Source: Knufia peltigerae (taxonomy: Eukaryota; Ascomycota; Eurotiomycetes; Chaetothyriales; Trichomeriaceae). Taken from it: a DNA stretch of 64,000 bases. The DNA is taken from NCBI GenBank assembly GCA_030247855.1, contig JAPDRN010000142.1:19938-83937 (forward strand). Reading direction: 5' to 3'. Shown here piece by piece: positions 11,019-20,824 of the stretch. The notes beneath the pieces were generated by a model. The model saw only the letters and a list, made by a program, of their open reading frames with translations. It was not told the DNA's origin and did no database searches. Every line of letters starts with the position of its first letter. Position 1 is the stretch's first letter. A program made the position numbers and the translations under genes.

Positions 11019-12920
11019 ATGTCATCGCGCCGAGCGGTCAGAATCGCCTCTTGTAGTGGCGCTGCCACAGATCCAGGTGACATCATGTATACTCAGGCAG
11101 TCTCTGGGCCAGTCGATGCAATCACCGGCGACTATCTCGCCGAGGCGAATCTAGCCGTGTACGCAGATCTTTATAAAGCTGGCAAGCATCCTGGCTATGT
11201 CCCCAACGCACTGGACGGCATTCGAAAGTCGTTGCGTGTGATTGCCGAGAAGAAGATCAAAGTGGTCATCAATGGCGGCGCTCTCAACCCTCAGGGTCTG
11301 GCCATGGAGACGATCAAGGAGATAAAGTCTCTGGATTTGGCCGGAACTCTAAAAGTGGCCTGGGTACAGGGCGATAATCTCCTTGACGACGTGTGCGAGA
11401 TCCTCAAACCCGACGCGCAGGGGCAACTACCGCATCTGGACGCCGCGAATTCAAACATCCAGTACGCCGACAGTACCAGCACCTTCTTGAACGACCCTCA
11501 AAAGAAGATTGTATCGGCCAACGCGTATCTCGGCTACAGGGCCATCAAAGCAGGTCTCGAGGCCGGTGCAGACATCATCGTCTGCGGACGTGTTTCCGAT
11601 GCTTCTCCGGTTATCGCGGTGGCCGCGTGGTGGCATGGTTGGTCTGACTCGGAGTTTGATGCCCTGGCCGGGGCCCTGATCGCAGGCCATCTGATCGAGT
11701 GTAACCACTACGTGACTGGTGCAAACTTTGCGGGTTTCGACGAGTACAAGACGGAAGACCTTGTGGATCTCGCCTCCCCTATCGCCGAGATCGATTCGCA
11801 CGGAGAGTGTGTCATCACTAGACACGAGAGCTTACCTCGAGGCATCGTGACCGAGGAGACCGTCAAATGTCAGTTCCTATATGAGCTGCAGGGGAACATC
11901 TATCTCAATAGCGACGTGAAGGCCGATATTTCCATGGCCGCTACTCGCCAGGTGGGAAATAATCGGGTCCACGTCAGCGGCATCAAAGGGCATCCACCTC
12001 CGCCGACGACCAAGCTGGCAGTCTTTTACAAAGGCGGCTATCAAGGCGAGATCCACATGCACGCTGTCGGCTACGCGACTCCGCGAAAATACGAACTGGC
12101 CGAGGCACAATTACGGAGACAGCTCGAAGAGACTGGTCTGATGGAGGAGATTGAGGAGTTGGACTTTCAACGCATCGGCGTGCCCGAGGACAACCCCAGA
12201 AATCAGTTGCGGGCCACCACCTATCTCCGAATCTTCGTCCAGGCTTCACGGGCCGAGACCATCAAGAAGGTCGGTGAGGCCTGGGTGTACAACCTGATCC
12301 AACACTTCGCCGGCGCCACTTTCCCGCTCGATTGGAGGCTCATCAGCGATCCAGTTCCCTATCTGGGCTACTTTCCCGCCACTGTGTCTCAGGGGCGCAT
12401 CAAGGAGGAAATGTGTCTTGTTGTTCACCACCAGGATTCTTCTCCTTCCGATCAGACAACGACACAGACGGTCCGTGTAGGACCGCCGCGCCTGACGGAG
12501 CCCTTGACCTCGCGACTCAACTACGACCCCGTCGATCCGCGAGACCTGAGCAGTTTTGGGCCGACCGACCTGGCACCCGCCGGGGACGTGCTGCTGGCCC
12601 GCTCTGGAGACAAGGGCGGAAACATCAACGTCGGCTTCACGCCCCGCGCGCGTCTGAACGACGAAGAGACCTGGCAGTGGCTTCGCGCGTTCATGACGAG
12701 GGCTCGGCTGATAGAAATGATGGGCCCGGAGGAGTGGAAGGATTGGTACCACGTCGAGAGGGTCGAGTTCCCCGCCGTGCGAGCGGTCCACTTTGTCGTT
12801 TACGGCTACCTAGGTCGGGGCGTCACGAGCTCGAAGCGCCTTGATTCTCTGGGCAAAGCTTTCGCCGAGTACCTACGTGCCGTGCATGTCCCTGTGCCGC
12901 GACGTTTTCTCCGGGAGTAG
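11019..12920 (+). CDS. AtuA-like protein (DUF1446, acyclic terpene utilisation family)
   Basis: Intronless, 633 residues from the ATG at 11019. The N-terminal part (RIASCSGAATDPGDIMYTQAV, VVINGGALNPQGLA, IVCGRVSDASPVIAVAAWWHGW) is the AtuA/DUF1446 domain, named after Pseudomonas AtuA of citronellol/geraniol degradation. The C-terminal part from about residue 520 (DVLLARSGDKGGNINVGF) is the small AtuA-associated domain, so both halves are fused in one chain as is usual in fungi. The biochemical activity of the family is not settled. GC content is higher than in nearby genes. The adjacent CoA-transferase, SDR, ALDH and P450 fit a role in breakdown of a branched or isoprenoid acid, which is inference. 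Confidence 0.88.
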   Translation: MSSRRAVRIASCSGAATDPGDIMYTQAVSGPVDAITGDYLAEANLAVYADLYKAGKHPGYVPNALDGIRKSLRVIAEKKIKVVINGGALNPQGLAMETIKEIKSLDLAGTLKVAWVQGDNLLDDVCEILKPDAQGQLPHLDAANSNIQYADSTSTFLNDPQKKIVSANAYLGYRAIKAGLEAGADIIVCGRVSDASPVIAVAAWWHGWSDSEFDALAGALIAGHLIECNHYVTGANFAGFDEYKTEDLVDLASPIAEIDSHGECVITRHESLPRGIVTEETVKCQFLYELQGNIYLNSDVKADISMAATRQVGNNRVHVSGIKGHPPPPTTKLAVFYKGGYQGEIHMHAVGYATPRKYELAEAQLRRQLEETGLMEEIEELDFQRIGVPEDNPRNQLRATTYLRIFVQASRAETIKKVGEAWVYNLIQHFAGATFPLDWRLISDPVPYLGYFPATVSQGRIKEEMCLVVHHQDSSPSDQTTTQTVRVGPPRLTEPLTSRLNYDPVDPRDLSSFGPTDLAPAGDVLLARSGDKGGNINVGFTPRARLNDEETWQWLRAFMTRARLIEMMGPEEWKDWYHVERVEFPAVRAVHFVVYGYLGRGVTSSKRLDSLGKAFAEYLRAVHVPVPRRFLRE

Positions 12921-13437
12921 TCAGGGTACGACGAAAGACGAGGAAACCCAAGGTACCCACCAAAATAAGAAGAAGTCACGAGCCTCGTGCAGACAGTATG
13001 TATCGGAATAATTTGAAACTATTTGATTCCCTCGTCAGCACGCATACACGGGTTAAAACAGCAGTCCTGGAAGGTGTCATCACAGATGAGTATCACGTTT
13101 CGCTTTTACCGTGGCCGTCGTGGTGGAAAATAGATAACCCTAGTAAGTGAGACAGAACTGGAGCACAATAGGAATGTGACGCACAGAAGACGAGTAACAC
13201 GCAACCTACAGGTATTTAGCTCCCGCGGACCGCGGACGGGCACATAACGTGCCTATTTGTGCCTGTCCGAGTCCACAAACTCGTCGGGCAAAGTAAAATA
13301 AGGCTGCCGTCGCCGTATGGTGCCTTTCTTTTGGGAACGTCAAGTCGAATACGTAGTGAAAAGAGCATGATCCGTCACTCTTGTCGTCTGCCCAACACCT
13401 AACTAGATCTTTCCTTTTTTTTCCCTCACTGGAAGCC
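12921..13437. other. Intergenic region between AtuA and GFA genes
   Basis: No gene seen. It holds the second copy of the CCGCGG-N-CCGCGG dyad and pyrimidine-rich DNA just before the GFA-domain start. Confidence 0.5.
13223..13235. promoter_or_regulatory. Candidate cluster operator CCGCGG-N-CCGCGG, copy 2
   Basis: CCGCGGACCGCGG, the exact reverse complement of the site at 7889-7901, lies 203 bp upstream of the GFA-domain gene start. Two identical 13-mers in one gene cluster are far above chance. Confidence 0.45.
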
Positions 13438-14127
13438 ATGCCACGAGAAGGTCAGTGCAACTGTGGGGCCATCAAAGTCATCATCAGAAATGAAGATGCT
13501 GCCACTACGAGCAGCGTTGTTTGTCACTGCATACCATGCCGACGTCAGAGTGGTGGTTGTAAGTATCTCCACCATTATCATTATTTGGTTCAACCATGAA
13601 AAAGCTGTGGGATAGTAACTGGGGCGCTGACTGCCATTTACCATTGATACCAGTTGGGACTTGTGTCACGATAACTCCAGAAGCCGATGCCGATGTGATT
13701 GGCAACCCCAAGATTTATGAAGACAAAGCCACGGACTCGGGACAAGTCTTGAAGCGATGGTTCTGTCCTGACTGCGGGTGGTGAGTCTTTTTTGGTTCCC
13801 GGGCCGGCTGTATCCCAAGAATCTCCACGACAGTGTTCTTTTTTTCGTTTTGTTTCATTTGTTTTTGCCTCTCCCACCTGCTGATCTGCTGGTGTGATAG
13901 CCCGGTGATGTCGACCAGTCCCCTGATGCCAGGGAAAAAACGTAGGTCCTAGGATGGGTGTCCTCGGAACGTTGAGTACTGCCAGCCTTGTACTAACCGC
14001 GCCACACGCAGTCATAAAGATGGGACTCTTTACGGATATACCAAAGCCAAGTTTGGAGATGTATTGTAAGAACAAACTGGAGTGGGAAGGTTCGATCGAA
14101 GGTGCTCAGCAGGCACAGGTGATGTAA
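13438..14127 (+). CDS. GFA/CENP-V-fold zinc protein (glutathione-dependent formaldehyde-activating-like)
   Basis: Small zinc-binding protein of the Gfa/CENP-V family; many members act on glutathione adducts, but the substrate here is unknown. Four exons, 13438-13558, 13654-13780, 13901-13941 and 14012-14127, join in frame to 134 residues. The zinc ligands are visible in order: GQCNCG, CHCIPCRRQSGG, and FCPDCGCPVM, the last created only by splicing across 13781-13900. The product ends LEMYCKNKLEWEGSIEGAQQ. Donors are GTAAGT, GTGAGT and GTAGGT. It lies in the metabolic cluster on the same strand as AtuA. A formaldehyde or other aldehyde detoxifying role next to a P450 is plausible but not shown. 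Confidence 0.85.
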
Positions 14128-14890
14128 ATAAGGCGTCCCTCGAACAATGAACCATCGAGAGAGATCCCTTGGATGGCACATTCTACCGGTAAACGCACTC
14201 GGAAGCAGCACAAGTATTTCTCGTCACATAGAGGAAAAGGATTCAATATGGCTCAGCCAACAGCCAATTACCATGGGCTATATTTGCCTGAACACCATAA
14301 CCAAGGAATTACATTCCGCGCGGTTTGACCATGTGAGCAGGGTGGTCTCCTGTACATTCACATGATATCACGAAACCCCTATCATGTGTACATCGCATCC
14401 TAGTTTGACTTGTTCCCAAAATCCGCTGCGGAGACGATTCGTGCGCTGGTCGTTGCTGTAGGATAGGCCTTCTAGGCTTTGTTTTATCGAGTAGGTTCCA
14501 ATTGACACTACGTATTTATAAACTGGTATGGTGGCAGAACAACAATAGAATACAGCTCGGCCTTCTGTGCCCGGTATAAAGATGTACCCAAGATGTCTTT
14601 AGATGCAGCTCCACTTTAGGGGCTCGCTGTTTCTTTCCCTAATGGGGAAGAGTTGCTCGAGGGTAACAGTAAGTAGGCCGCTAATGTTCGGGACCGGGTA
14701 TGTAATAGTGCCTGGCTTTTCCACTTCGTCGGGACTTCGCACTGTTGACAAGTGCGGGACATATGCGTATACATATATATCAATTTACCTAATGGCGTAG
14801 TCCAGTCTTACCATGAGAAACTACCTTCCCGTCCTCGACTTGCTGTGATTGTTTTTGTCCAGGCGGACCTCCCGCGGCAGGCTATCGTCA
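14128..14890. other. Intergenic region, no gene seen
   Basis: Promoter side of the EthD-domain gene. One CCGCGG lies at 14872-14877, 13 bp before the start codon. Nothing else was recognised. Confidence 0.45.
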
Positions 14891-15373
14891 ATGGCCTCAT
14901 TCATCTCACCTCCAAGCCCGGAACAGAAGGTGGTCAAGATTACCGTACTTTTTTACAAGAGAGCAGATATTTCCTGGCAACAATTCAGTAGATATTGGCA
15001 AAACACACATGTCGAAAAGTTCTCACGAAATCCCAAGCTGGAGCAACTACTCCTCGGATACGTACAAGTACGTTAATCTACAAGGTGATGCCCCTGGGGA
15101 GGCTATGATGAAAGATGCGCTAACCGAGAGACCATGCAGTGTCACCGGGACCACGAATCCTCGAGCAAAATGGGAGGCATGCCGCTCGAAGATTTTGACG
15201 GCTTAGCAGAATTTTATGTTAGGAAGATTGAAGATTATTTCGAAATGACAAGTGACCCTCAGCATCTGGAAGAGACGAGACCCGATGTGGACGAGTTTTG
15301 CGACAAGACACGCTTGAAATGCTTCATAACGGACTACCAGCCTCGGTTCTGGAAGATACCTCCTCCAAAATAG
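14891..15373 (+). CDS. EthD-domain protein (dimeric alpha/beta-barrel)
   Basis: Two exons, 14891-15067 and 15140-15373, give 136 residues. The 72-nt intron has GTACGT, GCTAACC and GCAG, and joins to read GYVQCHRDHESSSKMGG. Features of the EthD family are KITVLFYKRADISWQQFSRYW near the N-terminus, FDGLAEFYVRKIEDYFEM and DEFCDKTRLKCFITDY. Fungal members are often found with P450s and in decarboxylation or hydration steps of secondary metabolism; bacterial EthD accompanies the EthB P450 in ether degradation. The role here is unknown. It sits between the GFA gene and the convergent SDR gene. Confidence 0.85.
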
Positions 15374-15546
15374 CCATTAGCAATGAAGGATTTGAAGTCA
15401 CTGCTGGAGACTGGAGGCTTAAGTAGGATCCGACTCATAACAATCCCTGATTAGATTGGTAATCAAGACAAGATGGTATGTCAGTATGGTCCCGTGTACG
15501 AGGTGGGCTTTTTCTTTTTTTTCCCTTCTCTTGCAAGTCTACAGCA

Positions 15547-16385
15547 CTATAAATCCCATCCCCCATCCACTGGATAAATACTTCCTGTGACGAAAGAGCT
15601 CTGATCCTCTAACAAAAACACCAAAATACTTGCTACCTCTTCCGCACGTCCACGACGCTGCATGAGGCTCCGAAATGCTGTCGTGTGTGTAGGGGGCGGT
15701 TTACCGTCCGGCCCTTTACTCGCTGCAAGCATCGGTGTGTCAACTAAGCCTCTGCGAGAGTTAATTGATCAGTGGTGATTAGCAGCTGAGTAATAGGAGT
15801 TCGTGATTTTACTTACGGAGTAACCACGTTGACACGAATATTTCGAGGCGCGGCTTCGATCGCGGCGCATCTGGTCAATCCGATGACAGCATGTTTGCTC
15901 GAGCTATAGCCAGAGATACCTGGGAGGCCATGTATTCCCGCGTAGCTGGATACATTGACGATGCTCCCGCCGTCGCTCATAACCCCTGGTTTCAAAGCCT
16001 CGCCGAGACAGTTGAACGTTCCTTCAACGTTGACCTGGTGAATCAGTCTAAACTGAGAATTTTCGAGCTCCCATATCTTCCTCGGGCCTTGGGCATTTCC
16101 GGCAATTCCAGCAACGTGGGCTAATCCGTCGAGGTGACCGAAGTGCTTCAGGGTTTTCTCGACAAACTCCCGCACACTTTGTCGATCAGCGACGTCGAGG
16201 TGCAAGAAGAGAGTTCGTTCTGGAGCCTGCGGTTGTCGTAGCGCTCTCGTTTCCTCTAGATGCAAAACGTCAATATCCCCAAACGAGACTTTAGCACCGC
16301 GTGATAGAAGTATTTCAGCCGTAGATCGTCCAATTCCTGATGCCGCACCTGTGACGGCAAAGACTTTGCCTGCCAAAGAAGACAT
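15547..16385 (-). CDS. Short-chain dehydrogenase/reductase (classical SDR)
   Basis: NAD(P)-dependent oxidoreductase, 257 residues, from exons 15817-16385 and 15547-15751. The 65-nt intron joins as VVTPGLVDTPML. The Rossmann motif TGAASGIG is at residues 12-19, the acidic GDIDVLHLEE after beta-2 suggests NAD rather than NADP, NVSS is at 144-147, and the catalytic pair is Tyr160 and Lys164 (YSSSK). The C-terminal SFVTGSIYPVDGGWDL is typical of the family. The intron donor lies inside a TACTCCGTA copy, the dispersed 9-mer of this window. In the cluster it would oxidise an alcohol or reduce a ketone; the substrate is unknown. Confidence 0.93.
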
Positions 16386-17026
16386 GTTGCTGTAGAAGCT
16401 CTGACATACAACGGCAGCGTTTCAAGACAGCACCGGCCTCGTTATAGGCCGGACAATGAGAAGACAGGCAATGCATACACACAAAATCACAACGAGGTTG
16501 ATCTGTTGCGCCCGGGATGACAGGACGCCAGTCACAAGTTCAAGTGACATCCAAAATACCGCGGGGGACCCCCATTTGCCTCTCGGCTCTGGGCCACTGA
16601 TCCAGCGCCGCGGGCCATGGGGAGCTTGCCCATTTTCCTGGCTTGCCTAGGATCGGGAGTGCTGATCAGGAGGCGATTCCGCGCGGGACTTTTTGCGGCA
16701 TAAGTCGACATTATTCTTCGGTTTGTTGCGCACTTGGGCTTAGTGACGCGTGGAGTCATCATCCTAATTTCATCTATATCCGGTCGCCGCCTGTGCACCG
16801 AGAGCCATCGCCATTATTCTTGTACAGAGCTGAATTCCTTCATGGTGAGACCATTAGTTGATCCGAATACCTGGTTAGGTTACAGATGGAATACCACGGG
16901 ACATCACATGGCTAGCTAGGGCATAGTGTACTGACAGTAAACATCGAGATCGGATGAAAGAGGTAGGGAAGTCCGAAGCGGTACCCATGGATAATCTCCA
17001 AGGTCATCTTCAATCTGCTCAACTAT
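16386..17026. other. Intergenic region upstream of the SDR gene
   Basis: No gene seen. Two more CCGCGG copies (16559-16564 and 16608-16613) lie upstream of the SDR start. The ALDH 3' end is on the right. Confidence 0.45.
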
Positions 17027-18568
17027 CTACAATTTGATAAAAACACTCTTCAACTCAGTCCAGTGATCTGTGGCATGTTTTGATAGCTCGCGGCCCTCAC
17101 CGGACTGTTTATATCCCCCAAAAGGCATGTCCCAGAACATGATTGGTGAAGAACAGTTGATCCCAACTGTCCCTGCCTCGAACCTTTTAGCAACTCTCAT
17201 CGCCCTAGTGATATCCTTGGTAAAGACTGATGCGTACAGCCCATACTCGGTGTCGTTTGCACGTTGGAGAACATCCTCTTCATCCTCAAAGGTGTTGATA
17301 CAAACCACAGGCCCGAAAATTTCTTCCTTCATGACCCGCGAGTCTTCCGGAACATTTTTGATGATTGTGGGTGCAATGTAGAATCCCTTCTCCCCCTCGC
17401 ATTCCCCACCAGTAACTACTTCAAGCTTCTCGTCCTTGACATATTTAAAAAAGTTGAGGATGTGCTTAAACTGAAGGTGATCGACCTGGGGGCCTCTCAT
17501 CGTCGTGGATTGTAGAGGGTCACCGGATTTGCCGATGTTCTGCATCGTAGCTTTCATAGCCAGGATGAATTGCTCAGCAATTTGAGCGTGGACGTAAACG
17601 CGACTAGAAGCAATACAGGCCTGGCCGCTGTTTGCTAAGATCGAGAAGGCAGCAGCTCCCACTGCTTGCTCCAGGTCAGCGTCCGGGAATACAATAAGTG
17701 GAGACTTTCCTCCCAGTTCGAGAGTGACATTTTTCAGGTTTGATTCGACAGACGCTTGCTTGATAGCTTTTCCTGCGAGCGTAGAGCCTGTGAAAGAGAT
17801 CTTTCGGACGTCCATGTGTCTTGCCAAAGCTTCACCTGTAGGTCGACCATACCCGTTAATAAGGTTAAAAACACCCTTTGGTAACCCAACCTCTTGACAA
17901 CACTTGGCCACAACCAACGCCGATAGAGGTGCTTTCTCTGAGGCTTTGATGACAATCGTGTTGCCCGTCACGAGTGCTGGGGCAAGCTTGAAGATCACCA
18001 TCGGAAGCGGAGCGTTCCATGGCGTTATCCCAGCGGTGACACCAAACGGTTGTCTGAAGCTCATGTTGACGAAGCCAGGGGTGTTTAGAGACGTCTCTCC
18101 ATGAGATTCCCATGCACGGCCAGCGAAGTATCGAAGGACGGCAACACCAGTTGGACTGATGACTAGATTATTTAGCCAGAACGCGTTTTTGGGGGGTGGT
18201 CACTTAGATAGCTACTACTTACAATCATTGTCAGCGGGTTTCCCCATCGAAACTGCATCTAGGTAGGCGATTTCGGGGAGGCGCTTCTCGAGTGCGTCGG
18301 CCAACTTTAGAAGATAGGTACCTCTTTCGCTGGCCGGGAGCTCCGACCAGGCTGGAAAGGCTGCTTTCGCAGCTGCCACGGCAGCATTCACATCCTCGAC
18401 GCCGGCCTCCCAGACAGATGTGGTCACCTCCTCTGTTGATGGGTTGACGACGTCGAACTTCTTCCCCGATCTGGCCTCGACAAACTCCCCATTGATAAAA
18501 AGTCGTCCTTCAATGGGCTGGTTGCGGAATGCCGAAAATTTATCTTCTGTTGCTTGTGATGGGCTCAT
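17027..18568 (-). CDS. NAD(P)-dependent aldehyde dehydrogenase
   Basis: Two exons, 18223-18568 and 17027-18162; the 60-nt intron joins as KPADNDFISPTGVAVLRYF. The product is 493 residues, the normal length for the superfamily. VTLELGGKSP carries the general base Glu264, and NSGQACIASSR carries the catalytic Cys298. GITPWNAPLPM and FTGSTLAGKAI are NAD-binding segments, and EIFGPVVCINTF and MPFGGYKQSGEGRE are conserved near the C-terminus. It lacks a targeting sequence and is probably cytosolic. It is divergent from the P450 gene over 460 bp, so the two may share a promoter. It probably oxidises the aldehyde formed by the P450 and SDR, which is inference. Confidence 0.95.
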
Positions 18569-19028
18569 CCTGTAAATCTTTCAGCTACTCCGTGCTTCTG
18601 ACTGTATTCTGTTGCATAGGATGATCATAAAAAGCCTGGCTTATGTACTCCGAATGCAGGCACAAAATTGAAACCACAAGCTCTACTCATCACCACAGCA
18701 CTTCCCTTAGAGCGGATATGGGGAAGCCTGACCAGGCTCGGGGGATGGTTTAGTTCCCGTTCCTCAGCAAACAAATTCCGAACCGTGGCGCGGCTACCCG
18801 TGTTGAATAGGGGCCACATAATTATGACAATAATTCCACCACTTAATCGGGTGGGTCCTCCTAGATAGATATACTACATTCGGACGTCCTTGTACACAGG
18901 TATGAAAACCGTGCAAGGACACTTACTACCTACCATCAGAAGACTTGTCTCTTACAGATTTCAAGCACTGGAGTACTTGGCCTGAAGAAAGGATTGCATA
19001 GCTTGTTTCACTTCCCTATGGTGAGAGT
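18569..19028. promoter_or_regulatory. Shared divergent promoter of ALDH and P450
   Basis: The 460 bp between the divergent starts at 18568 (minus) and 19029 (plus) must contain both promoters. There is no CCGCGG here, unlike other cluster promoters. No other gene seen. Confidence 0.5.
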
Positions 19029-20824
19029 ATGTCCCATGCAACAGGGGTCAATTTTCCGGACGTCATACGTCAAAATGGGCTCTACAAGGTCGGGATCCTC
19101 CTCCTGGTGGCACTATGCCTCCATTTGATAGGTCGCAGCATCTACTCTGCATTCTTCGGCCCTTTGAGCAAGTTTCCTGGCCCAAAATTGAGAGCCATCA
19201 CTCAGCTACCCAGATGCTGGATGATCCTGACCGGGAGAGACGCCCTTGATACCGTCGCTCTTCACAAAAAGTACGGAAATGCAGTGAGACTAGGCCCGGC
19301 CACCTTGTCCTTCGTCGGCACACCAGAGCATTGGAGAGACATCTACGGGTTCAAGGGGAATGGCCAACTGGAGAACCCGAAGGATCCGCAGTTCTTCGAG
19401 AATCCCAAGAACGGCCAGGCGAATCTAATCTACACCTCACAGGCGGACCATCAGCGACAACGGAGGGTCATATCGCACGCCTTCGCCGATAAATCCCTCA
19501 GGCAGCAAGAGCAGTTGTTGAAGTCTTGGGCCGACAAGCTAAGGACGTTCTTGAGGCAGAAGATTGAGGCCGGGGAGACCATTGACATGGTGCGCGCGTA
19601 CAACTACACGACGTTTGATGTGATGGGTATGTAAAATATGTACATGGTGGCAAAGGGAGGAGAAATAGACTGACAAGCTTTTTGTTTCCAGCGGACCTGA
19701 CCTTTGCTGAGCCGCTTTACATGCTCGACAAGTCCGAATACGTCCCATGGGTCGAGACGATTTTCAAAGCCATCAGGATATCCACCCGGATCCGGGCGAT
19801 CAAGTCGTTGGGAAAGTCTATCGGGGCCTTCATCAACATCCTTTTCATGCGGATACCGTCCATCAACAAGAGGAGGCTGGAGCATTGGGGTTATACCGCC
19901 AAACGGGTTGACAAACGGCTTGCCCAGACTCCTGTCCGGCCTGACCTGTGGACACGCATACTTGAATCGGGGGGAGATCCTCACGCGCCAGAGTCCAGCT
20001 TCCCAATCGGCGAACACCACGCAATCGCCGCCATATTCATGATTGGGGGTACTGAAACGACCGCGACTTGTAAGTCTCACCTCCTCTGCGAAACCTCGCC
20101 AGGAAAAAATTATGCTAAAAAAAGGTTCCTCCTATTAAGCGCTATCCGGAACAACCTACTACCTCCTACGGAATCCAGAATGGATGGAGAAGTTGAAGAC
20201 TGAGCTTCGAGGCCGGTTCAAAAGTCTCGAAGACATTCAATTCGACCAGCTAACCAAACTGCCGATTCTGACCGCATGTCTCAAAGAAGGGCTGCGTATG
20301 TACCCGCCGGTTCCAATAGGATTTCCTCGGGCGGCATCCAGCAACTGCATGATTCAGGACCGGTTTGTCCCAGAAGGTACATCGATATGTGTCTCGCAAC
20401 TTGCCACGTACAGATCAGAGAGCCTCTTCAAGCATGCAGATGAGTTCCGACCTGAGCGTTGGCTGGGTGACCCAGAGTTCGCCGGCGATGTCCTCACCGC
20501 CCTGGAGCCATTCTCCGTTGGCCCGAGAAACTGCGTGGGAAAGGTACGTGTGAACCAGGACATTAGAAACGTGGACGAGCCCTCTCAATTGACGTCCATT
20601 GGGAACAGAATCTTGCTTGGCATGAGCTCCGACTACTCCTTACTACTGTATTGGTCCATTTTGACCTGGAACTCTGTCCTGAATCTAAAGACTGGAACAA
20701 CCAGAAGGTAGACATCTCCCTTCATGACCCTGATTTTGATGATGAGGATGGCTGACACGATTAGGTGTTTACCCTTTGGGATAAGCCGCCCTTGGTCTGC
20801 AAGGTGAAACGGGCTGGCGCATAG
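19029..20824 (+). CDS. Cytochrome P450 monooxygenase (class E, microsomal)
   Basis: Five exons, 19029-19626, 19692-20069, 20140-20543, 20609-20707 and 20765-20824, give 512 residues with an intact frame. An N-terminal membrane anchor (VGILLLVALCLHLIG) precedes the proline-rich FPGPKL hinge. The I-helix is GGTETTAT, the ExxR motif is in CLKEGLRMYPP, FRPERW follows, and the heme loop FSVGPRNCVGK has Cys457. The third exon begins after an unusual TTAAG acceptor; this join alone gives TSLSGTTYYLLRNPEW, the expected sequence. The N-terminal half resembles isotrichodermin C-15 hydroxylase-like fungal P450s, but the substrate cannot be told. It is the right-hand member of the metabolic cluster and probably performs the first hydroxylation. 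Confidence 0.92.
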
